Source: Reyranella sp.
Lineage (GTDB): Bacteria; Pseudomonadota; Alphaproteobacteria; Reyranellales; Reyranellaceae
Reading direction: 5' to 3'
NCBI GenBank assembly: GCA_021732285.1
Contig: JAKFVH010000040.1
Coordinates: 1-61,167, forward strand
Length of the DNA: 61,167 nucleotides
Positions 8,177-16,920 of this stretch are shown in pieces. The position numbers and the translations under genes are program-made. Below the pieces are notes generated by a model. It was given only the letters and a program-made list of their open reading frames with translations. It was not told the origin of the DNA and made no database searches. Each line of letters opens with the position of its first letter. The stretch's first letter is position 1.

Positions 8177-9535
8177 ATGTTCAAGGACCCGTTCGATCCC
8201 AAGACACTGCTGAAGCCACGCTGTAGCTGCGGCGGCGACCATGCGCCGGCCGACCATGCCCGCCTGTCGGCCGTGCCGGCGAGCGACGAGCAGCGTTTCA
8301 GCCGGGTGGTCGATGCCGCGGTCCTGCGCGCAGTCTTCCCGGTCGATGCCCAGCGCCGGCAGTTCCTCAAGACGGTCGGGGCGACGACGGCGATGGCCGC
8401 CATCTCCTCGGTCTTCCCGCTGGCCACCGCGCGCGAGGCCTTCGCCCAGGGCGGCGCGCCGGAGAAGAAGGACCTCAAGGTCGGCTTCATCCCCATCACC
8501 TGCGCCACGCCGATCATCATGGCCCATCCCATGGGCTTCTATTCCAAGCAGGGCCTGAACGTCGAAGTGGTCAAGACGGCGGGCTGGGCGGTGATCCGCG
8601 ACAAGTCGCTGGCCAAGGAATACGACGCCGCCCACATGCTGACGCCGATGCCGCTCGCGATCTCGCTGGGCATCGGCTCGAACCCGGTGCCGTGGACGAT
8701 GCCGGCGGTCGAGAACATCAACGGCCAGGCCATCACCTTGGCCATCAAGCACAAGGACAAGCGCAACCCGAAGGACTGGAAGGGCTTCCGCTTCGCCGTG
8801 CCGTTCGACTACTCGATGCACAACTACCTGCTGCGCTACTACGTGGCCGAGCATGGGCTCGATCCCGACAAGGACATCTCGATCCGCTCGGTGCCGCCGG
8901 CCGAGATGGTGGCCAACCTGCGGGCCGACAACATCGACGGCTATCTCGGCCCCGATCCGTTCAACCAGCGCGCCGTGTTCGACGGCGTGGGCTTCATCCA
9001 TGTCCTGACCAAGGAGCTGTGGGACGGCCATCCGTGCTGCGCCTTCACCGTCAGCAAGGAGTTCGCCACCCAGAACCCCAACGCCTACCGGGCGCTCTTG
9101 AAGGCGATCATCGAGGCGACGGCCTATGCGTCGAAGCAGGAGAACCGCAAGGAGATCGCCAGGGCGATCGCGCCCACCAACTACCTGAACCAGCCCGAGA
9201 CGGTGTTGGAGCAGATCCTGACCGGCACCTACGCCGATGGCCTGGGCGCGGTGAAGAAGGATCCCAACCGCATCGACTTCGACCCGTTCCCCTGGAACCA
9301 GTTCGCCATCTGGATCATGACCCAGATGAAGCGCTGGGGTCAGCTCAAGGGCGACGTCGACTACGCCAAGGTGGCGGCCGACGTCTATCTCGCCACCGAC
9401 ACCGCCAACATGATGAAGGAGATGGGGCTCACGCCGCCCGATCCTTCGAAGAAGACCATCGTGATCATGGGCAAGGCGTTCGATCCCGCAAAGCCCAACG
9501 AGTACGTCGAAAGCTTCGCCATCAAGCGGAGCTGA
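8177..9535 (+). CDS. cyanate/nitrate-type ABC transporter substrate-binding protein (NrtA/CmpA/CynA-like)
   Basis: 452 residues. ATG at 8177 follows a very strong AGGAGGAGG site. A leader of about 59 residues carrying a CSCGGDH cluster (C16, C18, H22) precedes a twin-arginine motif RRQFLK (residues 60-65), a hydrophobic stretch and an AFAQ cleavage site. Tat export of a folded periplasmic or tethered binding protein is therefore likely. The mature domain has the NrtA-class blocks VGFIPITCATPIIMAHPMGF and PDPFNQRAVFDGVGFIH. Nitrate and bicarbonate binders belong to the same class; the cynS gene at the end of the operon makes cyanate the best guess. Confidence 0.87.
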   Translation: MFKDPFDPKTLLKPRCSCGGDHAPADHARLSAVPASDEQRFSRVVDAAVLRAVFPVDAQRRQFLKTVGATTAMAAISSVFPLATAREAFAQGGAPEKKDLKVGFIPITCATPIIMAHPMGFYSKQGLNVEVVKTAGWAVIRDKSLAKEYDAAHMLTPMPLAISLGIGSNPVPWTMPAVENINGQAITLAIKHKDKRNPKDWKGFRFAVPFDYSMHNYLLRYYVAEHGLDPDKDISIRSVPPAEMVANLRADNIDGYLGPDPFNQRAVFDGVGFIHVLTKELWDGHPCCAFTVSKEFATQNPNAYRALLKAIIEATAYASKQENRKEIARAIAPTNYLNQPETVLEQILTGTYADGLGAVKKDPNRIDFDPFPWNQFAIWIMTQMKRWGQLKGDVDYAKVAADVYLATDTANMMKEMGLTPPDPSKKTIVIMGKAFDPAKPNEYVESFAIKRS

Positions 9536-9538
9536 CCC

Positions 9539-10393
9539 GTGACGACGCTCAAGAAGTCGCTCGGCCTGCGGGCCGCGCTGCTGTCGCTGCTGATCTTCGC
9601 GGCGATCGTTGGACTGTGGCAGATCGCGGCCCAGCCGCCGGCCGCCAGCGGCCCGGCGGTCGATCCCGAGTACGCCAAGCTGGTCGGCGCCGCGGCGGCG
9701 ACCGGAGCGAAGTCGGCGATGCCGACGCCTGCCGACATCGGCGTCACCATCTGGAAGCACCTGATGGATCCCTTTTATGTGAAGGGCACCAACGACAAGG
9801 GCATCGGCATCCAGCTCGCCTACTCACTGGGCCGTGTGCTTCTGGGCTTCGGGCTGGCGGCTCTGTTCGCGGTGCCGCTGGGCTTCCTGATCGGCATGTC
9901 GCCCCTGGTCTATCGCGCGCTCGATCCCTTCATCCAGATCCTGAAGCCGGTGTCGCCGCTCGCCTGGATGCCGCTGGCGCTCTACACCATCAAGGACAGC
10001 GCCATCTCCTCGATCTTCGTGATCTTCATCTGCTCGGTCTGGCCGATGCTCATAAACACCGCGTTCGGCGTGGCGAGCGTGCGGCGCGAATGGCTGAACG
10101 TGGCGCGCACGCTCGAGGTCGGGCCGTTCCGCACCGCCTTCAAGGTCATCCTGCCGGCGGCCGCCCCCACCATCATGACCGGCATGAGGATCTCGATCGG
10201 CATCGCTTGGCTGGTGATCGTGGCGGCCGAGATGCTCGTGGGCGGCACCGGCATCGGCTACTTCGTGTGGAACGAGTGGAACAACCTCTCGATCGCCAAC
10301 ATCGTCACCGCGATCCTGCTGATCGGCGTGGTCGGGCTGCTGCTCGACCAGGGCCTGGCGCGCCTCACCAAGCTCGTGACCTATCCGGAATAG
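9539..10393 (+). CDS. ABC transporter permease (NrtB/CynB-like)
   Basis: 284 residues with a GTG start 3 nt after the preceding stop. Six or so hydrophobic segments are seen, with the BPD_transp_1 EAA-loop pattern EWLNVARTLEVGPFRTAFKV followed by ILPAAAPTIMTGMRISIG. It forms the inner-membrane channel of the NrtABD/SsuABC/TauABC-type importer encoded with its neighbours. An N-terminal extension of about 80 residues before the first transport segments is usual for nitrate- and cyanate-type permeases. Confidence 0.9.
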   Translation: MTTLKKSLGLRAALLSLLIFAAIVGLWQIAAQPPAASGPAVDPEYAKLVGAAAATGAKSAMPTPADIGVTIWKHLMDPFYVKGTNDKGIGIQLAYSLGRVLLGFGLAALFAVPLGFLIGMSPLVYRALDPFIQILKPVSPLAWMPLALYTIKDSAISSIFVIFICSVWPMLINTAFGVASVRREWLNVARTLEVGPFRTAFKVILPAAAPTIMTGMRISIGIAWLVIVAAEMLVGGTGIGYFVWNEWNNLSIANIVTAILLIGVVGLLLDQGLARLTKLVTYPE

Positions 10394-10399
10394 CCCCCA

Positions 10400-11308
10400 A
10401 TGGATCGTCCACTTCAACGCCCCCTCATCAGCGTCGAAGGCCTGGCGCGCCGCTTCGGCGACAGCAACCAGCCCGCGGTGTTCGAGAACATCTGGTTCGG
10501 CATCGATCGCGGCGAGTTCGTCTGCCTGATCGGCCATTCCGGCTGCGGCAAGACCACCATCCTGAACGTGTTGGCCGGGCTCGACCAGCCGAGCGACGGC
10601 GCCGTCATCGTCGACAACCGCGAGATCGACGGCCCCAGCCTCGACCGTGCCGTGATCTTCCAGGGCCACGCCCTGCTGCCCTGGCTCTCGGTCATGGGCA
10701 ACATCGCCTTTGCCGTCTCCTCGCGCTGGCCATCGTGGGACCGTGCCAAGGTGCAGGATCATGCCCGCAAGTTCATCGAGCTGGTCGGACTGAAGGGCGC
10801 CGAGGCCAAGAAGCCCTCGCAGCTCTCCGGCGGCATGAAGCAGCGGGTGGGCATCGCCCGCGCGCTCTCCATCCAGCCCAAGATGCTTTTGATGGACGAA
10901 CCGTTCAGCGCCCTCGATGCGCTCACCCGCGGCATGCTGCAGGACGAGGTGCTGCGCATCTGCGCCGACACCAACCAGACCGTGTTCATGATCACCCACG
11001 ACGTCGACGAGGCGATCCTGCTCGCCGACAAGATCGTGCTGATGACCAACGGCCCGGGCGCCAAGATCGCCGAGATCGTGGTCAACACCATGCCGCGCAA
11101 CGAGCGGCATCGGAACGACCTGCATCGTCATCCGCAGTACTACGCCATCCGCAACCACCTGGTGGAGTTCCTGGTCAATCGCTCCAAGGCGTTCGACCAG
11201 GAGATCGCGGACGGCAGCTACGACCCGCGCCGGCTGAAGCTGGTGAAGCCGGGCCTGGCGGCGGTCAACCCGCCGGCCGAAGTCGTGCCGCTTCGGCACA
11301 CCCTTTGA
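10400..11308 (+). CDS. ABC transporter ATP-binding protein (NrtD/CynD-like)
   Basis: 302 residues with a full nucleotide-binding domain. The Walker A is GHSGCGKTT, the Q-loop region FQGHALLPWLSV, the signature QLSGGMKQRVGIARAL, the Walker B MLLMDEPFSALDA and the H-loop ITHDVDEAI. The C-terminal tail of about 60 residues (NERHRNDLHRHPQYYAIRNH) is typical of NrtD-class ATPases. It powers uptake by the permease immediately upstream; spacing is 6 nt. Confidence 0.93.
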   Translation: MDRPLQRPLISVEGLARRFGDSNQPAVFENIWFGIDRGEFVCLIGHSGCGKTTILNVLAGLDQPSDGAVIVDNREIDGPSLDRAVIFQGHALLPWLSVMGNIAFAVSSRWPSWDRAKVQDHARKFIELVGLKGAEAKKPSQLSGGMKQRVGIARALSIQPKMLLMDEPFSALDALTRGMLQDEVLRICADTNQTVFMITHDVDEAILLADKIVLMTNGPGAKIAEIVVNTMPRNERHRNDLHRHPQYYAIRNHLVEFLVNRSKAFDQEIADGSYDPRRLKLVKPGLAAVNPPAEVVPLRHTL

Positions 11309-11330
11309 AGAAGCAAGACGGAGATACGCA

Positions 11331-11777
11331 ATGAAACGGGCAGACGTCACGGAGAAGATCCTCACGGCCAAGCGGCTGAAAGAGCTGAGCTGGGAGGAGA
11401 TCGCCAAGAAGATCGGCGGCGCTTCCAAGATTATCGTCACCGCGGCCTGCATGGGCCAGATGAAGATGACCAAGGAGCAGGCGACCAAGGCCGCCAAGCT
11501 GTTCGGCCTCGGCAAGGAAGAGACCTTGCTGCTTCAGGAGGTGCCGTATCGCGGCTCGCTGCCCCAGGTGCCGCCGACCGATCCGCTGATCTATCGCTTC
11601 TACGAGCTGGTGCAGGTCTACGGCACGACCTGGAAGGAGCTGATCCAGGAGGAGTTCGGCGACGGCATCATGTCGGCCATCGACTTCGACATGACCATGG
11701 AGCGCCAGCCCGACCAGAAGGGCGACCGCGTGAAGATCGCCATGTCGGGCAAGTTCCTGGGTTACAAGACGTACTGA
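11331..11777 (+). CDS. cynS: cyanate hydratase (cyanase)
   Basis: 148 residues, the full family length. CynS converts cyanate and bicarbonate to ammonia and CO2 in the cytoplasm as a decamer. The catalytic triad known from E. coli (Arg96, Glu99, Ser122) is present at R89 and E92 (in LIYRFYELVQVYGTTW) and S115 (in GDGIMSAIDF), all offset by seven. The N-terminal helix-turn-helix-like fold and the C-terminal KIAMSGKFLGYKTY are intact. As the last gene of the operon behind the importer, it makes the whole unit a cyanate-as-nitrogen-source system. Confidence 0.97.
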   Translation: MKRADVTEKILTAKRLKELSWEEIAKKIGGASKIIVTAACMGQMKMTKEQATKAAKLFGLGKEETLLLQEVPYRGSLPQVPPTDPLIYRFYELVQVYGTTWKELIQEEFGDGIMSAIDFDMTMERQPDQKGDRVKIAMSGKFLGYKTY

Positions 11778-11800
11778 TCGGCCTGTTCAACGGCCGGCGA

Positions 11801-12025
11801 TCAGGCCTCGCGCAGCTCGAGGCGACGTTCGACTTTTTCAAGCCGCGAGCTGAGATTGTCGATTCGCACCGACTGCGCGGCCATGTCGCTGTGAATGTGG
11901 GCGACCAAGGTCTCCAAAGAGCCCATGCGCGTCGTCAGCTCGCCGACACGATCAATCAAGCGATCGATCTTATCGTCCAACCGATTGAGGCGGCTAAGGA
12001 CGAGGTTGATGGGTTCGTCGGTCAT
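11801..12025 (-). CDS. small coiled-coil protein
   Basis: 74 residues from ATG at 12025 (MTDEPINLVLSRLNRLDDKI). Heptad-patterned Leu/Ile/Val residues run from about residue 8 to the C-terminus (LDDKIDRLIDRVGELTTR, then SSRLEKVERRLELREA), so it is almost entirely a parallel coiled coil. The frame is open to 12118, but the extra N-terminus looks unlike related small proteins of this type. No function is recognised. It is convergent with cynS and divergent from the GntR gene. Confidence 0.6.
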   Translation of the reverse strand: MTDEPINLVLSRLNRLDDKIDRLIDRVGELTTRMGSLETLVAHIHSDMAAQSVRIDNLSSRLEKVERRLELREA

Positions 12026-12243
12026 AGTCGCTAACGTATGGACGACCTCCCTGAGCGTCAAACTCGGCTGAAAAAGATATTGCTCTGTCGCGAACTTGCG
12101 CATGGCCCTGCGGATCACGCGTGAGCAGACGCTGCTCTTGCGGGAGGTGGCCTGCCGCAGGTGCCGCCCACGATCTGATGGTCCATTGCTGCTATGCGCT
12201 GGCCATGGCTTGCCCCTTGTCGGTATCAGGTGGTTTATGCCAA

Positions 12244-12255
12244 ATTGTCAACAAT
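12244..12255. promoter_or_regulatory. candidate operator of the GntR/FCD regulator
   Basis: ATTGTCAACAAT is an inverted repeat (ATTGT and ACAAT around CA). It fits the TNGT-N(0-3)-ACNA pattern of FadR/FCD-class GntR operators. It lies 28 bp upstream of the proposed start of the GntR gene, consistent with autoregulation of the transporter operon. This is inferred from pattern and position. Confidence 0.45.
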
Positions 12256-12282
12256 CGACGATCAGCGAGGTTTAAGGGCGAG

Positions 12283-12993
12283 TTGGCTTTTTCAGATCTT
12301 TCCAGGCCCGAACTCGGCCTCGGGCCGGTCCCCAAGGCGACGCTGCGCGCGCATATCGCCGAACGCCTGCGTGCGGCGATCCTGGCCGGCGACATCGCTC
12401 CGGGCGCGCCGTTGACCGAGACGGCGCTGTCGACGCGCTTCAACGTCAGCCGTGGGCCGCTGCGTGAGGCGATGCGCCAGCTCATCGAGGAGGGGCTGCT
12501 GGTGACGGTGCCGTACACCGGCACCCACGTCGCCGCGCTGTCGGTCGAGGACGTGCGCGAGATATATTCGCTGCGCACGGCGCTGGAAATCTTCGCCTTC
12601 GAGCAGGTGTGGGAGCATCGCGACGACCGCTTCCGCCTAGAACTCCATCGGCGCAACGAGGCGCTGCTGGCCAGCATCGATGCCGGCGACGATCGCACCA
12701 GCATCGGGGCGGAGCTCGCCCTGCATGGCCTGGTCTTCGAGGCGAGCGGCCACAAGCTGCTGCAGCGCGCCTGGCACGGGCTGCGCGGCCGCCTGCAACT
12801 CTATTGGGCGGCCCATCATCGCGCGCATGGCATGCGCGGTCCGCGCCGCGACAGCCACGACAGCTACATCAAGGCGGCTCTCGGCAGCGACCTCGACGCG
12901 CTGCGCCTGGAGATCGCCGACCACATGCGTCGCGGCGCCGTGGTCACCGAGAAGTTCGTTTCGGGGGAATCGAGGAAGGGAGACAAGACATGA
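12283..12993 (+). CDS. GntR family transcriptional regulator (FadR/FCD subfamily)
   Basis: 236 residues from a TTG start preceded by AAGGG. A longer frame opens at 12121 but would carry the operator-like palindrome inside the gene, so the shorter start is favoured. The N-terminal winged helix is clear: LRAHIAERLRAAILAGDIAPG, LTETALSTRFNVSRGPLREA and LIEEGLLVTVPYTGTHVA. The C-terminal all-helical FCD ligand domain begins at VEDVREIYSLRTALE and has the His residues of its metal site (ALHGLVFEASGH). It overlaps the following binding protein by ATGA, so it is co-transcribed with, and very likely controls, the amino-acid transporter. Confidence 0.88.
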   Translation: MAFSDLSRPELGLGPVPKATLRAHIAERLRAAILAGDIAPGAPLTETALSTRFNVSRGPLREAMRQLIEEGLLVTVPYTGTHVAALSVEDVREIYSLRTALEIFAFEQVWEHRDDRFRLELHRRNEALLASIDAGDDRTSIGAELALHGLVFEASGHKLLQRAWHGLRGRLQLYWAAHHRAHGMRGPRRDSHDSYIKAALGSDLDALRLEIADHMRRGAVVTEKFVSGESRKGDKT

Positions 12994-13814
12994 CGATCAA
13001 TCGCCGCAAGGTCCTGGCCGGGACGATCGCAGCAGCGGCCTTGCCGCTGCTGCCCGCACACGCCGGCACCATCGAGGAGACCAAGAAGCGCGGCACCTTC
13101 CGCGTCGGCGTCACCCAGGCGCCGCCGTGGTTCTCCAAGGACCCCAAGACCGGCCAGTGGTCGTCGGGGCTCGGCATCTCCATGGGCAAGGCGATGGCCG
13201 ATGCGCTGGGCGCCAAGCTCGAGACCGTCGAGGTGAGCTGGGGCAACGCCATCGCGGCCCTCCAGTCGGACAAGATCGACATCATGTTCATGCTCGACGC
13301 CACGCCCGAGCGTAAGCAGGCCGTCGACTTCCCGGAATCGCCGCTGCTCTACTATTCGCTGGCCGTGCTCGCGCGCGACGACCTGGCCGTGAAGACCTGG
13401 GAAGACCTCAACAAGCCCAGCGTGCGCATCGCCGTGCCGCAGGCCTCGTCGATGGACCGGTTCGTGAGCGAGCACGCCGCCAAGGCCGACCTGCAGCGCT
13501 TCCCCGACAATGCCGCGGCCATCGCGGCTTTCCAGTCGGGCCGCGTCGATGCGGTGTGCCTGTTCCATCCGCCGCTGCTCGCCGCGCGCCAACGGCTCGG
13601 CAAGGGCAAGATCGTGGTGCCGACGCCGGCACAGTCGCAGGCTTCCAGTGCCGCCATCCGCAAGAACGATACGGAGTTCGTGGCCTGGGTCGATAAGCAG
13701 CTCGCCGGCTTCTACAAGAGCGGCCAGACCCAGAAATGGTACGAGGCCGCGCTCAGCGACTTCGGCCTCGATCCCGCGCTCGCCCCGCCGGTCATGAAGG
13801 AAATGATCAAGTAG
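12990..13814 (+). CDS. amino-acid ABC transporter substrate-binding protein (family 3)
   Basis: 274 residues. The ATG overlaps the regulator stop and is preceded by GAAGGGAG. A short signal peptide carries NRRKVLAGTI, a possible Tat-like twin arginine, and ends PAHAG. The SBP_bac_3 domain follows: KKRGTFRVGVTQAPPWFSKD, GLGISMGKAMADALG, LQSDKIDIMFMLDATPERKQ and AAIAAFQSGRVDAV. It should bind a polar amino acid or a derivative in the periplasm; specificity is not readable. It is the first structural gene of a five-gene transporter and aminotransferase unit. Confidence 0.9.
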   Translation: MTINRRKVLAGTIAAAALPLLPAHAGTIEETKKRGTFRVGVTQAPPWFSKDPKTGQWSSGLGISMGKAMADALGAKLETVEVSWGNAIAALQSDKIDIMFMLDATPERKQAVDFPESPLLYYSLAVLARDDLAVKTWEDLNKPSVRIAVPQASSMDRFVSEHAAKADLQRFPDNAAAIAAFQSGRVDAVCLFHPPLLAARQRLGKGKIVVPTPAQSQASSAAIRKNDTEFVAWVDKQLAGFYKSGQTQKWYEAALSDFGLDPALAPPVMKEMIK

Positions 13815-13820
13815 GCTCGC

Positions 13821-14501
13821 GTGGCCTATCAGTGGGACTTCACGCCGGTCTTCGCCAACGCCGATCTCTTGGCGCAAGGACTTGTGAACACGCTCAAGGT
13901 CACGGGCGCCTCGCTCGCCTGTGGCCTGGTGCTTGGGCTGGGGTTCGCGCTGATGCGGCTGTCGCGGCAGCGCCTGGTCTCCTGGCCGGCCGGCTTCGTC
14001 ATAGAAGTGTTCCGCACCACGCCACCGCTGGTCCAGCTCTTCTGGTTCTTCTTCGCCCTGCCGCTGATCGCGGGCATCGAGATGACGCCGTTGCTGGCGG
14101 CGGTCGTCACCTTCTCGATCCAGTCGGCCGCCTTCTTTGCCGAGGTGTTCCGCGCCGGCATCGTCTCGGTCGAGCGTGGCCAGTGGGACGGTGCCCGCGC
14201 CATCGGCATGACGCACGGCCAGGCGCTGCGCCGCATCGTGCTGCCTCAGGCGGTCAAGCGCATGATCCCGGCCTTCATGGAGCGCGCCATCGAGCTCATG
14301 AAGACGACCACCTTGGTGGCGACCATCGCCTACACCGACCTGCTGTTCGCCGCCAACGAGATCGCGCAGAAGACTTTCAGGCCGCTCGAAACCTTCACGG
14401 TCGCGGCGCTGATCTACTTCGTCGTCATCACCGCCTTCAGCCTGCTCGCGCGCCAGCTCGAACGCCACCTGGCGGTGAGCGGCGAATCGACGGTGCACTG
14501 A
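13821..14501 (+). CDS. amino-acid ABC transporter permease, subunit 1 (HisM/GlnP type)
   Basis: 226 residues, GTG start 6 nt after the binding-protein stop. It has the polar amino-acid permease hallmarks: IEVFRTTPPLVQLFWFFFAL, the [14 protein letters not shown] segment of the EAA loop and ILPQ-like VLPQAVKRMIPAF. Five transmembrane segments are expected. It pairs with the next permease, with which it shares the pattern but not close identity, to form a heterodimeric channel. Confidence 0.92.
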   Translation: MAYQWDFTPVFANADLLAQGLVNTLKVTGASLACGLVLGLGFALMRLSRQRLVSWPAGFVIEVFRTTPPLVQLFWFFFALPLIAGIEMTPLLAAVVTFSIQSAAFFAEVFRAGIVSVERGQWDGARAIGMTHGQALRRIVLPQAVKRMIPAFMERAIELMKTTTLVATIAYTDLLFAANEIAQKTFRPLETFTVAALIYFVVITAFSLLARQLERHLAVSGESTVH

Positions 14502-14502
14502 C

Positions 14503-15165
14503 ATGCATCAGTGGGATTTTGCTTCGGTCCTGGACAACACCGATGCCCTGGCCGTCGGCGCACTGGGCACGCTGCGCATCTTCGCCATCTGCCTGGTCGC
14601 CGGCCTGAGCTTCGGTTTGGTGGTCGGCCTCGGCCGCTATTCGCAGCGGCGCGTCTTCTATTGGCCGGCGACGGCCTTCGTCGAATTCTTCCGCAACACG
14701 CCGGTGCTGGTGCAGATCATCTGGTTCTACTTCGCCTTGCCGATCCTGATGCCGTTCTCGATCAGCCCGCTGGCGGCGGCCTCGCTCGGCATCTCGCTCA
14801 ACTCGGCGGCCTTCTCGGCCGAGATCTATCGCGGCGGCATCCAGTCGATCGACCGCGGCCAGTGGGACGGCGCACGGGCGCTCGGCATGAGCTTCCTGCA
14901 GGCCATGCGGCGCATCATCCTGCCGCAGGCCCTGAAGCGCATGACGCCGGCGCTGACCAACCGGGCCATAGAGATCTTCAAGATGTCGACGCTCGCCTCG
15001 GCCGTGGCCTACGTCGAGCTGCTGCAGCAGGCCAAGCTGATCGCCTCGCTGAACTTCAATCCGATCGAGGCATACACCGCCGTGGCGGTCATCTTCTTCG
15101 TCTTCCTCTGGCCGCTGGTGCAGCTCACCTACGTGCTCGAGCGGCGGCTGGCGAGGGACGAATGA
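14503..15165 (+). CDS. amino-acid ABC transporter permease, subunit 2
   Basis: 220 residues, ATG 1 nt after the preceding stop. Hallmarks are [40 protein letters not shown] and [20 protein letters not shown]. The stop overlaps the ATPase start (ATGA), so translation is coupled. It is the second membrane subunit of the GntR-linked amino-acid importer. Confidence 0.92.
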   Translation: MHQWDFASVLDNTDALAVGALGTLRIFAICLVAGLSFGLVVGLGRYSQRRVFYWPATAFVEFFRNTPVLVQIIWFYFALPILMPFSISPLAAASLGISLNSAAFSAEIYRGGIQSIDRGQWDGARALGMSFLQAMRRIILPQALKRMTPALTNRAIEIFKMSTLASAVAYVELLQQAKLIASLNFNPIEAYTAVAVIFFVFLWPLVQLTYVLERRLARDE

Positions 15166-15902
15166 CCATCCTCAAGGTCAGCGGCCTTTCAAAAAGCTTC
15201 GGCGGCAACGACGTCATCCGGGGCATCGATCTCGATGTCGCCAAGGGCGAGCGCATCGCCGTGCTGGGCGCCTCGGGCTCGGGCAAGTCGACCCTGCTGC
15301 GCTGTCTCAACTTCATGGAAATGCCCGACGCCGGCACCATCACCCTCGACGGCAAGGTCGTGGGCCGCCGCGAGGCCGAGCTCACGCTGGTGCGCCAGCG
15401 CATCGGCATGGTGTTCCAGCAGTTCAACCTCTTCCCGCACATGACGGCGCTCGGCAACGTCATGGAGGGCCTGCGCACGGTGCGCCGCATGAACAAGGCC
15501 GACGCCCAGGCGCGCGCCGAGCGGGAGCTGGCGCGGGTCGGCCTGGCCGACAAGGCGGCACACTATCCCGCGCATCTTTCGGGCGGCCAGAAGCAGCGCG
15601 TCGCCATCGCGCGGGCGCTCGCCATGGATCCCGAGCTGCTGCTGTTCGACGAGCCGACCTCGGCGCTCGATCCCGAGCTGGTCGGCGAGGTGCTGGGCGT
15701 CATCCGGTCGCTGGCTGAGGAGGGGCGCACCATGCTGCTGGTCACCCACGAGCTTGGCTTCGCCTATCACGTGGCCACGCGCGTGATCTTCCTGGCCGAC
15801 GGCACGATCCACGAGCAGGGCACGCCCGACGAAGTGCTGAAGCATCCGAAGAAGGAACGCACGCAGGCCTTCCTGGCCCGCCACAAGGAATTCAGTCTCT
15901 AG
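15162..15902 (+). CDS. amino-acid ABC transporter ATP-binding protein (GlnQ/HisP type)
   Basis: 246 residues. The frame extends upstream through the permease gene, but ATG at 15162 overlaps the permease stop and starts a standard [15 protein letters not shown]-terminus. Motifs are Walker [12 protein letters not shown]-loop [12 protein letters not shown], signature [16 protein letters not shown], Walker [15 protein letters not shown] and H-loop [11 protein letters not shown]. The gene is the usual GlnQ length and energises the importer. Confidence 0.95.
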   Translation: MTILKVSGLSKSFGGNDVIRGIDLDVAKGERIAVLGASGSGKSTLLRCLNFMEMPDAGTITLDGKVVGRREAELTLVRQRIGMVFQQFNLFPHMTALGNVMEGLRTVRRMNKADAQARAERELARVGLADKAAHYPAHLSGGQKQRVAIARALAMDPELLLFDEPTSALDPELVGEVLGVIRSLAEEGRTMLLVTHELGFAYHVATRVIFLADGTIHEQGTPDEVLKHPKKERTQAFLARHKEFSL

Positions 15903-15911
15903 AGGGAACAG

Positions 15912-16826
15912 ATGACGACGGAGCAGGCGAGCGCGCAGGCCTACATGGCCGATGCACGCAACGACAAGGTGCTGGTCTACGTGAACGGCGCGTTCGTGCC
16001 GCGCAACGAGGCGCGCGTCTCGGTGTTCGACTCGGGCTTCGTGCTGGGCGACGGCGTGTGGGAAGGGCTGCGCCTGGTGAAGGGCAGGCTGATCAGCCTC
16101 GAGGCCCATCTCGACCGGCTGTTCGAGGGCGCGCGCTCGATCCAGCTCGACATCGGGCTCACGCGCGAGGGCGTGGTCAAGGCGGTGCAGGACACGCTTG
16201 ACCGCAACGGCATGACCGATGGCGCGCATGTCCGCCTCATGGTGACCCGCGGCGTCAAGAAGACGCCCAACCAGGACCCGCGGTTCGTGATCGGCCCCGC
16301 CACCATCGTGATCGTGGCCGAGTACAAGACGCCGCTGCCTGAGGCGAAGGAGAAAGGCTATGCGCTCTTCACCTCGACCTTCCGCACCACCGGACCCGAC
16401 CAGTTCGACCTGCGCCTGAACTCGCACTCGCGGCTCAACCTCATCCAGGCCCTCATCCAGGCGATCAACGCCGGCGCCGACGAAGCTTTGATGCTCGATC
16501 CGCGCGGCTTCGTCGCCTCCTGCAACTCGACCAACTTCTTCATCGTGCGCGGGCGCGAGCTCTGGACCTCGACCGGCCTCTACAGCTTCAAGGGCATCAC
16601 CCAGGCCAACGTGATCGACGCCTGGCGCAAGGCGGGAAACGTCGCGCGCGAGTGCGACTTCACCCTGGCCCAGGTCTACTCGGCGGACGAGGCGTTCGTG
16701 ACCGGCACTCTCGGCGGCGTCACGGCGGTGACCAAGATTGACGGACGTCCCATTGCCGACGGGTACCCCGGCAAAGTCACGAAGGAAGCCAGCGACCTCT
16801 ACCTGCGATCAGTGGGCGCTCTGTAG
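15912..16826 (+). CDS. class IV aminotransferase-fold protein, apparent catalytic-lysine variant
   Basis: 304 residues of the BCAT/D-amino-acid aminotransferase fold. Its N-terminal half has SVFDSGFVLGDGVWEGLRLV and HLDRLFEGARSIQLDIG; its C-terminal half has GADEALMLDPRGFVASCNST, FKGITQANVIDAWRKAG and ADEAFVTGTLGGVTAVTKID. At the position of the PLP Schiff-base lysine (IKSLN-like in D-amino-acid transaminase) the sequence is LRLNSHSRLN, giving Asn170 instead of Lys. Two paralogues elsewhere in the window keep the lysine. It may be inactive as a transaminase, use another residue, or do different chemistry. It ends the amino-acid transporter operon, so it probably acts on the imported compound. 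Confidence 0.8.
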   Translation: MTTEQASAQAYMADARNDKVLVYVNGAFVPRNEARVSVFDSGFVLGDGVWEGLRLVKGRLISLEAHLDRLFEGARSIQLDIGLTREGVVKAVQDTLDRNGMTDGAHVRLMVTRGVKKTPNQDPRFVIGPATIVIVAEYKTPLPEAKEKGYALFTSTFRTTGPDQFDLRLNSHSRLNLIQALIQAINAGADEALMLDPRGFVASCNSTNFFIVRGRELWTSTGLYSFKGITQANVIDAWRKAGNVARECDFTLAQVYSADEAFVTGTLGGVTAVTKIDGRPIADGYPGKVTKEASDLYLRSVGAL

Positions 16827-16920
16827 TTCAAAGCCGCGTTGTTTTCGGCAAAAGTCGTGTAACGCCACCTCTCCTCTGTACGTCCAGTGTATCGAGCACG
16901 GTAGATGGATGGGAGGACAC

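Noticed and set aside
8692..11334. 880-codon plus-strand frame through the cyanate operon
   Set aside because: It is an offset frame running through three genes with intact domains.
12864..14504. 546-codon minus-strand frame over the amino-acid transporter
   Set aside because: Antisense to binding protein and permease genes with intact motifs.
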